Positions 41,909-50,860 of a DNA stretch of 64,000 bases are shown here, piece after piece. The position numbers and the translations under genes are program-made. Every line of letters begins with the position of its first letter. The first letter of the stretch is position 1. Source of the DNA: G965233625 sp965233625 (lineage in GTDB: Bacteria; Planctomycetota; Planctomycetia; Pirellulales; Pirellulaceae). The DNA lies in NCBI GenBank assembly GCA_965233625.1, contig OZ247499.1, positions 5,208,001 through 5,272,000 of the forward strand, read 5' to 3'. The notes beneath the pieces were generated by a model. That model made no database searches. It was given only the letters and a program-made list of their open reading frames with translations, and had not been told where the DNA came from.

Positions 41909-43300
41909 TTACAGCAGAATTTCCGTCAGCGGGCCGCTTTGATCGATGTCCGCCAGCGCTGAATCATCGATGCCAAACTCCTGGCGGGGATCACCCACGG
42001 CATGCAGCAACGCCAGATAGAAACTGGCCAGCGTGCGGTGCCCGGTTTTGCCGTACCACGGATAACGCAAGTAGCGGTTGCCAGCTTTCAGCCGGCCGCC
42101 CAGGTCGCCGATAAGCATCACCGGCCACTCTTCGCACCGGGGGTGATGCCCTTCGGCCGAGTCCGACAGATAAACAATCAAAGTGTTATCCAGCATGCTG
42201 CCATCGCCCTCCGGAATTGCTTCCAGACGGTTGATGAAGACGGCGAGTTTCTCCAGGCACTTACGGCGGATCAATGCGTGGCATTCGGCCGCGGTCATAC
42301 CCGCCGCTGAGCCGCCATGACCAATGCCGTGCGAACCGATAAAGCCGCTGCCTTTGCCCACTTCGCTGGCCATACAGCTAAGGCCGATCCTGTCCGGGCC
42401 GGCGCCTGCCGACATGGTGACCACGTTGGTCAGCCCGGCAATCATCGCCCCGGCGGCGACTTCAAACTGCGCTTCCAGGCGGTCGAACACGCCCGTCGGC
42501 GCCGTCCGGCTTTCGTTAATGACGCCGGTCTTCGGGTCGATCTGCGGGGCAGCCGCGGCGATCTGTTTCGACATCGCGGCCAGTTTGCTCTGCCGCCCGC
42601 TCATGGATTCGAAGGCTTGCAGATAGCGGTCCAGCTTTTCCCGCTCGGCCCCGGTCAGTCGCGTGGACATGCGTTTCACATCGTCCGCCAGAAAATCCAG
42701 CAGTTGCGTATCGACATCAAAGTCTTTCCGCGCCGCACCTTCCGCACCGGCTGCAAAAAACTGCTTGTGGGCGATGACCGGATTGAGCAGCGTCGGTAGG
42801 GCTTTGCCACGCGCGGCGGATGTCAGGTTGTAGGTCAGAGAGCCGCTGCGATTGGAAACACCCAGGCCGATGTGCGGATAGATGCCGCCCAGATGCTGCG
42901 CCAATGCGGCGTCGATGGTTTGTCCGTAGTCCTTCTTTCCGAAGGGCCAGCAGCCCAGCGCGGCGAACCCGCTGTTGTGGCTGCCGCGGGCGATGCGACC
43001 CGACAGCCCGTGGAGCATCGTCATACGATCGGCCCACTTCTGCAAAGGCTGCATGCTTTCGGCCAGAGCATGCCCCGTCAGCGGGCGGTCTTCCAGTTGC
43101 GAAGGCTGCTTCGGCCGCTCGATGCCCTGCGGCTGCGTTTCCGCCGGGTAAACGCCGTTGCCCTGTACGAAGAACAGCACGCGGACGGGTTTCTTTGCGG
43201 AAGCGGACGGCGCCGCCTGCACTTCTCGTAGAAACGGCGCCAGATAAAGCCCACCAGCGCCGAGTGTGGCGCCACGGAAGAACGTTCGACGGCTCAGCAT
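41909..43300 (-). CDS. DUF1552 domain-containing secreted protein
   Basis: 463 residues from ATG at 43300. A twin-arginine leader (S-R-R-T-F-F-R-G-A-T followed by a short hydrophobic core and A-P-F-L-R) is clear. The mature domain has the DUF1552 features: R-V-L-F-F-V-Q-G-N-G-V-Y-P near the start, L-H-G-L-S-G-R-I-A-R-G-S-H-N-S-G in the middle, and V-Y-L-S-D-S-A-E-G-H-H-P-R-C-E-E-W-P near residue 395. DUF1552 proteins belong to the same broad phosphatase/sulfatase-like superfamily as DUF1501 and are typical of planctomycetes. Substrate unknown. Confidence 0.92.
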   Translation of the reverse strand: MLSRRTFFRGATLGAGGLYLAPFLREVQAAPSASAKKPVRVLFFVQGNGVYPAETQPQGIERPKQPSQLEDRPLTGHALAESMQPLQKWADRMTMLHGLSGRIARGSHNSGFAALGCWPFGKKDYGQTIDAALAQHLGGIYPHIGLGVSNRSGSLTYNLTSAARGKALPTLLNPVIAHKQFFAAGAEGAARKDFDVDTQLLDFLADDVKRMSTRLTGAEREKLDRYLQAFESMSGRQSKLAAMSKQIAAAAPQIDPKTGVINESRTAPTGVFDRLEAQFEVAAGAMIAGLTNVVTMSAGAGPDRIGLSCMASEVGKGSGFIGSHGIGHGGSAAGMTAAECHALIRRKCLEKLAVFINRLEAIPEGDGSMLDNTLIVYLSDSAEGHHPRCEEWPVMLIGDLGGRLKAGNRYLRYPWYGKTGHRTLASFYLALLHAVGDPRQEFGIDDSALADIDQSGPLTEILL

Positions 43301-43388
43301 GTTTGCATTCCTTCAGAGAGGCAATTCACCAAGCCGTATTACAGCACACGTTGCCAGTCGCATCAATCATGATTCATGCGATGGACGT

Positions 43389-45071
43389 TTAGCCGATAAT
43401 CCTTGTCTTCTTCTTGTTGGACCGCAGACGCTGCTGGTAGTACTTCAGGCCGGGGAAGAAAAAGCATGCGGCGGCTACTACGCCAAAGATGAAGTGCGCG
43501 TAATCCGGGAACAGCGCCATGACCACGGCTGATAGAAACATGCCTATCGCCTGCAGATAAAAGGCGCCGCTGAGAATGCCTGCTTTGACCATAAACGCCA
43601 TGCCGTTGATTAGGCCGAGTACGGGCGAAAGCGTCAGCACGGGCAGGTCCAGCTTGGCCTCAAGCGGGAACAAGGCCGCGATGCTGATCATACTGGCCGC
43701 CCAGACGTGCGCGATCTGCCGCTCGACAAACATCACCGGCCCCATCCGGCGCCGCAGCATCCAGAACACCGCCGCCCAGGCGCCAAGCCCGGCCGTCCAG
43801 AGGGCGAAGAACCACACGCGTTCGTACGGCAACGGCCGCACCAGATGAATCCAGTACAGGATGTTGGTCAGCGAACACGCCACCAGCAGCGCCAGGCTGT
43901 GCCACATCCAAAGCACGCCCCAGTTCTCGAGCACGGTCGCGTGATGCGTTTCGCGGAGCCAACGGGCAATGACCTTGGTGAACCGCCCGCTGCGGGCCGA
44001 CATTGGCTCATCATTCAGATACGCTTCCAGATCGTCGGCCAGTTCACCGGCGGTGGCGTAGCGCAGATCCGGCGGCTTCTGCAGGCAACGCAAGGCGATC
44101 ATTTCCAGATCGGCGTCGGCGCGCGGATTCACCACGCGGGGGGGCACAGGATCCTGTTCCAGCAGCATCAGCACGGTGTCCACCGGCGTGGCAGCCTGAA
44201 ACGGCGGGCGGCCGGTGAGCATCTGATAGAGAATCACACCCAGGCTGTACACGTCGCTGGCCGCGCAGACATCGCCGCGGTTGCCCGCCGCCTGTTCCGG
44301 CGCCATGTAAGCGGGTGTGCCAATGGCGGCGCCACTTCGTGTCAGACTGTCACCATCTGTCACCTGCTTGGCGAGGCCGAAGTCGGTAACGTGCGGATTC
44401 CCATCTTTGTCCAGCAGGATATTAGACGGCTTCAAGTCGCGGTGCAGCACGCCCTGCTTGTGGGCGAAGTCAATCGCGCGGGCGACTTTGACCAGCAGCA
44501 TGGCCGACTCGCGCGGATCCGTGGGGCCGTCGGCCAGCATCTCAGAGAGTGTGCGGCCCTCGATATGTTTCATGCTGAAGAAGGGGCGGCCGTTCAGATC
44601 GCCCACTTCGTAGACTGGCACAATGCCGGGGTGCTCAAGCCGGGCGGCTGCTTCTGCTTCAGCGCGGAAGCGGTCTAACTCCGCTGCTGAAGCGAGCGGG
44701 CCGCGGAGGATCATCTTGACCGCAACGGGGCGGTTCAGGCTGCGCTGGCGGGCCAGATAAACCAGGCCCATGCCGCCACGGCCCAGTTCGCGTTCCAGGG
44801 TGAAATCGCCCAGCGTGCAAGGCAGTTCGATGGAAGAAACAAACTCGCTGGCTGGCTCCAGTTTGCTGTCGCTGCCGACAACATCCGCCACCATCACGGC
44901 GCTCCACAACTGCCGGAGTTCGCCCGCCAGTTCCGGATGCTGCGCGCATGTTTCGTTCAGATCCACTTCTTCACCGCGCTGCACGGCGTCCGTCAGTTCA
45001 GCCAGCAGCAGCGCGAGTTCTTCGTCGCCGGAGTCATCCAGATCGCAGGTCGGTTCGTCAGCGAAGGTCAT
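43389..45071 (-). CDS. Membrane-anchored Ser/Thr protein kinase
   Basis: 560 residues from ATG at 45071. An acidic N-terminal helical region (1-85) is followed by the kinase domain (about 90-355): G-R-G-G-M-G (97-102), Lys119, H-R-D-L-K-P-S-N with Asp212, D-F-G (230-232), and P-A-Y-M-A-P-E-Q. After a linker come about six hydrophobic segments (~385-545) and a Lys/Arg-rich end. All kinase residues are intact, so it should be active. It lies 18 bp behind the cytochrome b-c gene, so it is the third gene of the respiratory operon. Confidence 0.93.
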   Translation of the reverse strand: MTFADEPTCDLDDSGDEELALLLAELTDAVQRGEEVDLNETCAQHPELAGELRQLWSAVMVADVVGSDSKLEPASEFVSSIELPCTLGDFTLERELGRGGMGLVYLARQRSLNRPVAVKMILRGPLASAAELDRFRAEAEAAARLEHPGIVPVYEVGDLNGRPFFSMKHIEGRTLSEMLADGPTDPRESAMLLVKVARAIDFAHKQGVLHRDLKPSNILLDKDGNPHVTDFGLAKQVTDGDSLTRSGAAIGTPAYMAPEQAAGNRGDVCAASDVYSLGVILYQMLTGRPPFQAATPVDTVLMLLEQDPVPPRVVNPRADADLEMIALRCLQKPPDLRYATAGELADDLEAYLNDEPMSARSGRFTKVIARWLRETHHATVLENWGVLWMWHSLALLVACSLTNILYWIHLVRPLPYERVWFFALWTAGLGAWAAVFWMLRRRMGPVMFVERQIAHVWAASMISIAALFPLEAKLDLPVLTLSPVLGLINGMAFMVKAGILSGAFYLQAIGMFLSAVVMALFPDYAHFIFGVVAAACFFFPGLKYYQQRLRSNKKKTRIIG

Positions 45072-45089
45072 AAAATCTGGCCGTCAGCG

Positions 45090-47912
45090 TTAGTCCGAAA
45101 GTTTTTCGCGACGTATCCACCGCGACAGCAGTTCAATATCCTGCATGCTAAGCCGCGATTTCAGCGCCGGATTCTTCTCGACCGCTTCGTCGCTATGGTG
45201 GAATACGGGCATACGATCATTGTACTCACCATAGTGCAACGGATGCGAAGCATTGGCGATGAACCGGGTCAGCCACTCACGCGAGGCATAGCCATACAGG
45301 TTGGGCGCGTCGAAGTCCTCATCACCTTCTTCAAACGCGTGGCAGTCCGCGCATGAGGTGCCCGTGATGCCCTCGCTGAACATCTCTTCGCCCTTTTCAA
45401 TCAGCCCTTCGTCGGCGGCTTCCTTATCCGCTTTGGCCTGATAGGGAAGTTTGGCCATGGCCGAGAGCGCGATCACGACGTTATCGACACTTTCCTTTTC
45501 ATCATCGCCCAGATCAGCCAGTTCATCGTTGACGAAGTTAGCCATATCGCCCTCGAAGTGCTCCGTATTGCCGAACATGGTAGGCCCGTCAATCACGCCC
45601 GGCGTCAGCATTTTTCGCACCCAGTCGCGCGAGCCGAAGCCATACAGGTTAGGCGCCGATGGATTGCTGGAGGCGATGCCGCGGCCAGCGGGGTCCAGAT
45701 ACGTGTGGCACGAAGAGCAGTTGCTGCGGAACAGTTTTTCAGCTTTGTGGGCCAGTCTTACTGCTTCGTCTTCGACGGGGCGGGTCATCGGCGCCGGGGC
45801 GTAATCTTCCGCCAGCGCCTTCCGCACTGCGGCGCGTGCCTGTTCTTCCGTGTGTGGCAGACGCGGCGCTTTGTCTTCCGGCCGGTAGTAGTCGCCGCGC
45901 ATCCAGTCCACAATCAGCGAAAGCTCACGCGGATTAACCACATTGCCGGCCGGTTCGTCCGGCGTCGGAGCGAAGACCGGCATACGGTCGTTCATCGCGC
46001 CGTAATAGCGGGCGTGTTCGGGGTTGGCGAGCATGCCCATCGTCCATTCGTAGGAACCGTAGCCGGTCAGATCCGGGGCGTAGCCAATCTCGCCCGCATC
46101 GCCCGCCTTGTGACAATGTGTGGCACAGGTTTCTTTAATCAGCTTCAAGCCACGGTTGACCTTCTCCGCGTCTTTCATATCGGCCGCAATCTGGCCGGGC
46201 AGTTGCGCCTGTGCCGAGAGGGCGACAACGATGGCTTCGGTATCTTCTTCGCTAATGCGTTTGCTGTCTTTCGCCTTCTCACCAAAGTGTGTTTTGACGA
46301 AATCCACCATCTCACCATCTTTGTGCGCGGTGTTGCCGAAATACGGCGCCTCGATCCGCTGCCGGTAGTGCTCTGGCGATTCTTTGTCATCGCTGAGTTT
46401 TGCATCAACAAACGTCAGGCTGTCTACCTTGTCCGGGTTCAGGAATCCGCGAATCCACTCCCGCGATGCGAAGCCGTACAGATCCGGGGCGCCGGACGCC
46501 GGTGGATCGTACTGCACTTTGCCGCCCTCGCGGACGATCTCTGGTTCATCGTCTTTGCCCGGTTTGGTTTTGGGCAGCCGGTACAGCGCGACGTTGAAAG
46601 AGCCTTCTTCCGGATCGGTATAGCTGTGGCAGCTAGAGCAGTGCCGCTCGAACAGCCGCGGGCCTTGCAGCATGGGATCATTGCGGACCAGATACACGGC
46701 GCCTTCGCGCGGAATCTTCTTCGGCGCCGACAGTTCGCCATCGACCATTTCACGGCGGTCGATCAGTTCGCGGGTGCGGTGCGCTTCTTCTTCCGCCCTG
46801 GCGGCTGCCAGATGGAAGTCCGGGTTACCGGCGTCTTCCACAATCGCCACGATGGTCAGCACCGTCGCGCCGGCCAGTAGAAACAGCACGAACGCCACAT
46901 TAAACGCATGCCCGCGCTTCCACCTCGCGATAATCGGCGCGGCGGCCAGCACTGCGAAGATCACGCCCGGCACCACCAGGGCGCCGACATCCTCGGTATT
47001 GAGTCCGTAGAAGCTGCCGTCGAAATACTTGAGCAACTGAAACAGGAACAGGAAGTACCATTCGGGCCGGGCCGCGTCGTACGGTTCCGCCGGATCCGCC
47101 GGCGCCCCTAGTTCCACGCCTTTGCTTTCGAGCGGCAGGTCGAAGATGCCGAAGATGTTCCAGTTGATCGTTAACAGCAGCACAATCATCAGCAGCACCA
47201 GGCAACTGATGCCGTCAAACAGCACCTGCCGCGGGAAGAAGTATTCGTCCGGGCGGTTAGGTGTTTTGTACGGCGTAATGCCATGTTTGCGGAACATGGC
47301 GATGTGCAACGCCAGAAAGCCGATCAGCATCGCGGGCAGCACGCCGGCGTGCATCGCAAAGAACCGCGTCAGCGTGTGATGCCCATAATCGGTTCCGCCC
47401 AGGGCGATCTGTTGAATCTCTTTGCCGACAAAAGGCACCAGCGTCATCAGGTTGGTGGCCACATTCGTCGCCCAGTAACCCTGTTGATGCCACGGCAGCA
47501 GATAACCGGTCAGACCCAGGCCCATCACCAGTTGCATCAGCACCAGGCCCAGCCAGTAGTTGATTTCGCGCGGGGCTTTATAGGCGCCATCGACAATCAC
47601 CTGCAGCAGATGCAGGCCCATCACGACCATCATCGCCTGCGCCATGAAATGATGAATGCCGCGCAGCAGCCAGCCACCCGTCATTTCGTACTGAATGTAA
47701 TAAACGCTTTCCCACGCGGTCTGACTGCTGGGGCTGTACGCCATCCACAGGAACAGTCCGGTAATCATCTGCGTCGCAAACGCAAACACCAGCATGCTAC
47801 CGGTGACGTAACGGAAGCGGGCGCCATAGGGAATGTTCTCGTACAGCATTTCCCGCTGCAGTTCCGTGGCGCCGGTGCGATCCTCAAACCAGGCAAAGAG
47901 CTTACTTATCAT
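45090..47912 (-). CDS. Cytochrome b fused to a tetraheme cytochrome c region (bc-type complex)
   Basis: 940 residues from ATG at 47912. The N-terminal ~360 residues are cytochrome b. Probable heme-b His pairs are 87/101 and 188/203; the 14-residue gap in the second pair is as in cytochrome b6. The quinol-site P-E-W-Y is at 283-286, so subunit-IV-like helices are fused on. Four heme-c sites follow: C-S-S-C-H (425-429), C-A-T-H-C-H (596-601, with three residues between the Cys), C-S-S-C-H (732-736) and C-A-D-C-H (854-858). Sites 2 and 4 are followed by N-D-R-M-P-V-F, whose Met may be the distal ligand. It should accept electrons from quinol with the Rieske protein and pass them to its own hemes. 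Confidence 0.93.
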   Translation of the reverse strand: MISKLFAWFEDRTGATELQREMLYENIPYGARFRYVTGSMLVFAFATQMITGLFLWMAYSPSSQTAWESVYYIQYEMTGGWLLRGIHHFMAQAMMVVMGLHLLQVIVDGAYKAPREINYWLGLVLMQLVMGLGLTGYLLPWHQQGYWATNVATNLMTLVPFVGKEIQQIALGGTDYGHHTLTRFFAMHAGVLPAMLIGFLALHIAMFRKHGITPYKTPNRPDEYFFPRQVLFDGISCLVLLMIVLLLTINWNIFGIFDLPLESKGVELGAPADPAEPYDAARPEWYFLFLFQLLKYFDGSFYGLNTEDVGALVVPGVIFAVLAAAPIIARWKRGHAFNVAFVLFLLAGATVLTIVAIVEDAGNPDFHLAAARAEEEAHRTRELIDRREMVDGELSAPKKIPREGAVYLVRNDPMLQGPRLFERHCSSCHSYTDPEEGSFNVALYRLPKTKPGKDDEPEIVREGGKVQYDPPASGAPDLYGFASREWIRGFLNPDKVDSLTFVDAKLSDDKESPEHYRQRIEAPYFGNTAHKDGEMVDFVKTHFGEKAKDSKRISEEDTEAIVVALSAQAQLPGQIAADMKDAEKVNRGLKLIKETCATHCHKAGDAGEIGYAPDLTGYGSYEWTMGMLANPEHARYYGAMNDRMPVFAPTPDEPAGNVVNPRELSLIVDWMRGDYYRPEDKAPRLPHTEEQARAAVRKALAEDYAPAPMTRPVEDEAVRLAHKAEKLFRSNCSSCHTYLDPAGRGIASSNPSAPNLYGFGSRDWVRKMLTPGVIDGPTMFGNTEHFEGDMANFVNDELADLGDDEKESVDNVVIALSAMAKLPYQAKADKEAADEGLIEKGEEMFSEGITGTSCADCHAFEEGDEDFDAPNLYGYASREWLTRFIANASHPLHYGEYNDRMPVFHHSDEAVEKNPALKSRLSMQDIELLSRWIRREKLSD

Positions 47913-48060
47913 CGGGGAATTCTCTTACAGCGTATTTTCAATGTTTCGCGGCGTGCTATTCGGTACCTTCTTCTTCTGGAAGAGGGTGGCACAACGTGGC
48001 GGGTGAGGGTTTTTCCGCGACCAGCAGCGTGAATTCTTCCACGGTCTGGCGGGGCATCGC

Positions 48061-48107
48061 TTCCCCCTCATCTGGCCTTCGGCCATCTTCTCCCCGGCGG
48101 GGAGAAG
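48061..48107. repeat. Tandem-hairpin intergenic repeat
   Basis: Two perfect hairpins side by side: TGGCC/GGCCA (48073-48085, loop TTC) and CTTCTCCCC/GGGGAGAAG (48087-48107, loop GGC). The string TTCCCCCTCATC precedes them. It lies in the ~175-bp gap between the Rieske and cytochrome b-c genes, where a stable RNA structure could adjust the ratio of the two messages. A similar C-run/G-run hairpin style occurs at 17.4-17.6 kb, but the sequence is different. Confidence 0.6.
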
Positions 48108-48121
48108 AGCATCTTGCAGCT

Positions 48122-48751
48122 TTACGGCTTCGGTTCCTGCTCGTGCTTACCGGGGTAGTAATTCACAAAGCGGACGAGGATTTCGCCGGTTTCTTCAAGA
48201 TGATCACCGTCAATCTCAAGTTCATCCAGCGGCCGCGGGCTGGGGTTGGCGGCGCCAGGCTGATCCACCTTCGAACCATCTAAGGCGAACACGCTGTTAT
48301 GGCAGGGGCACTGGAAGCAGTCTGTTTTGTCAGAGTAACTAACAACGCAGCCTGCGTGCGGACAGATGACGTTAAAGGCCTGCAACGTACCTTTGTTGTC
48401 GCGGAGATAGACGGCGCCGATGGGCTGATCTGCTTCACGGTTCCAGGCGTCCGTCAGGTCGTCTTTCACGGGCGTACGCACCGGCGTGCCATTCGTGGGA
48501 ACCAGACTGCGGGTGCCGACAGACAGCCACTTGCCCGGTTTGCCATCGTCGGCGCCTTCTTTCGTTTTCAACAGCGGATCCAGAAACACCATCATGCCGG
48601 CGCCGAATGGAACAAGCCCGACGACGGCGCCCGTGGTGATTGCCAGCGCAGAGCCTAAAAAATCGCGACGCGGCTCAGCAGGTGGCGGGATATCTCCCGT
48701 GGCGTGACCTTCGTGGGTTGATGATGGCGTGTCCGCCGGTTGATCGGTCAT
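48122..48751 (-). CDS. Rieske [2Fe-2S] iron-sulfur subunit of a bc-type complex
   Basis: About 209 residues. GAGGG abuts the ATG at 48757 but is six bases from the in-frame ATG at 48751, which is chosen. In the numbering from 48757: twin-arginine-like segment P-R-R-D-F-L-G near 30, membrane anchor ~36-60, then the cluster motifs C-P-H-A-G-C (Cys132, His134, Cys137) and C-P-C-H-N-S (Cys150, Cys152, His153). Cys137 and Cys152 would form the stabilising disulfide. The Gly-Ser of the usual C-P-C-H-G-S is N-S here. First gene of the operon with cytochrome b-c and a kinase. Confidence 0.95.
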   Translation of the reverse strand: MTDQPADTPSSTHEGHATGDIPPPAEPRRDFLGSALAITTGAVVGLVPFGAGMMVFLDPLLKTKEGADDGKPGKWLSVGTRSLVPTNGTPVRTPVKDDLTDAWNREADQPIGAVYLRDNKGTLQAFNVICPHAGCVVSYSDKTDCFQCPCHNSVFALDGSKVDQPGAANPSPRPLDELEIDGDHLEETGEILVRFVNYYPGKHEQEPKP

Positions 48752-49058
48752 ATTCATCCCTCAAGTCATTCGGGGGCAGTAGGAAGGAGGGCAGCAGAAT
48801 GAACTGGCTACTGAGGTGGGAAACGCATTCTAACACGAAGCACGCGCCGGCGCCTGTGCTCTGCCGTCCCGCAGATATTCTAGGGAGAATTCCTAGGTGG
48901 CAGCAACTGCCACCGGGCCACTTTAACGGGCCTTATTGTCGCAGCGCTAAGAGAGATTGCCGTCTGCGACGTCACATGGCATGAAGAGACAACTTCAAGA
49001 AGGTTGCGGCAATTTGAAGAGCCACTCGCCGGCTGCATGCATCCATCGCATGCAAAGC
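48752..49058. promoter_or_regulatory. Upstream region of the respiratory operon with two palindromes
   Basis: No gene is seen. A perfect 8-bp hairpin, GGTGGCAG (48896-48903) / CTGCCACC (48907-48914), lies beside a second palindrome with arms CTAGG (48880-48884) and CCTAG (48892-48896). They are ~130-160 bp before the Rieske start on the minus strand. They may be operator sites or the weak terminator of the preceding minus-strand gene; there is no T-run to favour the terminator reading. I cannot identify a confident -35/-10 pair. Confidence 0.4.
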
Positions 49059-49901
49059 TTACGCAAATGGTGGGCGGATTTCGCGGGTGATGCGGCTGAG
49101 GGGGGCGTCTAGTTTGATGAGCTGATCGATCATGCCTTGTGTGTCGTCGGCGGTGTGATTGAGCCGCGCGAGCCATAGCGATTTCGGCATGCCCGTGCTG
49201 TCGAACAAGGCGCCGTCGAGACAGGCGAGTAGGCTGCCGGCGATCTGGCGGTTGATGCCCGCGTTGGGGCTGGGCGAAGAAAGCTGCGCGTTGAAGGTCG
49301 CGCGGAGCGAAGCGAGGGTCAGCTCCCAGGCAAGACTGGCGGGTGCTTCTTCTTTCAGCTCGTCGCTGAATTCCTGCACGCGGGCCGCGTCGAACGCCAG
49401 CTCATCGACGGGTGAAAATACATGCACGCGGGCCAGCAGCAGATCCGACCAGCGTTCCGCCTGACGCCGCAACTTGTTCAGCGCCACGGCGTGTTCCAGC
49501 GCCAGCCCTTTGCCGTACACCATCAGATTTAACGCCCGGTTGCGGGCTTCTAGATGACCGACCAGCACGCTCCGCGCGATCGGCTCTAAATATCGGCCGC
49601 CACGATGATCGTCATGGGCCACCGCCAACGCGGTCCACACGCGGACCAGCACGTCGCCGGTTAGAATCTCTTCCAGCGTGGGCTTCACTTTCGCCCAGCT
49701 GGCGGCTTCCTCTGCGGCCGGCAGTTCGCCCGCGGTTTCCTGAAAATGCTTGATGGCGACCGTCCAGTTGTCCATCCGGCAGCGGGAACGCGACCAGTAC
49801 TGCTCCACAGAGCCAGACTCGGCGCAATCGCTTGTTTCAATAAACGGCCCGGCATTCGACGCCAGCAACGCGGCCAGTTCAACCAGTTCAGAGGCGTGCA
49901 T
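49059..49901 (-). CDS. Hypothetical helical cytosolic protein
   Basis: About 280 residues from ATG at 49901; the frame also opens at TTG 49922. No signal peptide or membrane segment. It is predicted mostly alpha-helical by composition (Leu/Ala/Glu-rich), with W-T-A-L-A-V-A-H-D-D-H-R-G-G-R-Y-L-E-P-I-A-R-S near the centre and L-E-H-A-V-A-L-N-K-L-R-R-Q after it. The H-D-D-H segment could bind metal, but no known family motif is recognised. It lies ~300 bp before the Rieske operon on the same strand. Function not recognised. Confidence 0.75.
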   Translation of the reverse strand: MHASELVELAALLASNAGPFIETSDCAESGSVEQYWSRSRCRMDNWTVAIKHFQETAGELPAAEEAASWAKVKPTLEEILTGDVLVRVWTALAVAHDDHRGGRYLEPIARSVLVGHLEARNRALNLMVYGKGLALEHAVALNKLRRQAERWSDLLLARVHVFSPVDELAFDAARVQEFSDELKEEAPASLAWELTLASLRATFNAQLSSPSPNAGINRQIAGSLLACLDGALFDSTGMPKSLWLARLNHTADDTQGMIDQLIKLDAPLSRITREIRPPFA

Positions 49902-50156
49902 AAATTGCAGTCTTTCGTTCAAGGCGAATCCAGCAGGTGAAGGTGAAACTCATCCGGAATCGCGGTTCATCAGCAACTGCCCGACAGATACGCAAACACG
50001 GCGCCAGTGGCTGGTGAGAATTTGCAGGAAGTCGCCGTCGAGCCTGAAAACTGCGGGCGGAAGGCCATTCCGGGCGTTTCACGCTTCACCGGTAAGGGGG
50101 CCAGTATGATGCAGAAACGCAACATCGCCTTGCAACGGCGTATCATCCGGACAACC

Positions 50157-50753
50157 ATGGAGCAGACCTTAACACCCCTCGCCTTTCGCGTCGCAGCCGT
50201 ACCACCCATGGCGCCAAAACCAACACGTCAGCAGATGGAAGACGCGCGTGGCGGGAAAATCCCCGACCGGCTGGCGCCGCAGTTGAAGGTGCTGTTTGTG
50301 GGGATCAATCCCAGCCTGTACTCGGCCGCCACGGGGCGCCATTTCGCCCGGCCGGGCAACCGGTTCTGGCCGGCGCTGCACGACGCCGGTTTCACCAGCC
50401 GGCTGTTTACGCCGGACGAGGACCATCTGCTGCCCGATGCTGGCTATGGTCTGACCAACGTCGTCGCACGGGCAACGGCGCGGGCGGATGAACTGGCCGC
50501 AGAAGAATATGTCCGGGGTAAACGGCTGCTGGCGGGCAAAGTGCGGCGGCGCGATGTGGGTTTTGTGGCCTTTGTGGGCGTTACTGCCTACCGCATTGCG
50601 ATGAATCAACCGAAGGCGCAGATGGGCCGCCAGGAGGAAGCATTCGCCGGCGCCGTGGCGTGGGTTCTGCCCAATCCGTCCGGGCTGAACGCCCATTATC
50701 AGCGTGAGGATTTCGCCCGGCTGTTTGGCGAATTGAAAGCCGCCAGCGGGTAA
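50157..50753 (+). CDS. mug: Mismatch-specific (G/U, G/T) DNA glycosylase, Mug type
   Basis: About 198 residues from ATG at 50157; ATG at 50208 is an equally plausible start, since the domain begins only after P-D-R-L-A-P-Q. Family-2 uracil-DNA glycosylase features are present: L-F-V-G-I-N-P-S-L-Y-S-A-A-T-G-R-H-F near the start with the catalytic Asn in G-I-N-P, P-G-N-R-F-W-P-A-L, L-P-D-A-G-Y-G-L-T-N-V-V, and the intercalation motif N-P-S-G-L-N. Removes uracil or ethenocytosine opposite guanine. Single gene, divergent from the hypothetical at 49.9 kb. Confidence 0.9.
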   Translation: MEQTLTPLAFRVAAVPPMAPKPTRQQMEDARGGKIPDRLAPQLKVLFVGINPSLYSAATGRHFARPGNRFWPALHDAGFTSRLFTPDEDHLLPDAGYGLTNVVARATARADELAAEEYVRGKRLLAGKVRRRDVGFVAFVGVTAYRIAMNQPKAQMGRQEEAFAGAVAWVLPNPSGLNAHYQREDFARLFGELKAASG

Positions 50754-50860
50754 CGGAAAAAATCTGTAACAGTTCCGGCAAATGTCCGCTGGGAAGATTG
50801 TACCGGGGCGACAACGAGTTTCGCCCGGCAATCCTCGAAAGCTCATGCTGGAGTCAGATC

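Noticed and set aside
45558..46880. Plus-strand open frame (440 codons) opposite the cytochrome b-c gene
   Set aside because: The real gene carries four heme motifs on the other strand; the plus product is Arg/His-rich with no recognisable motif.
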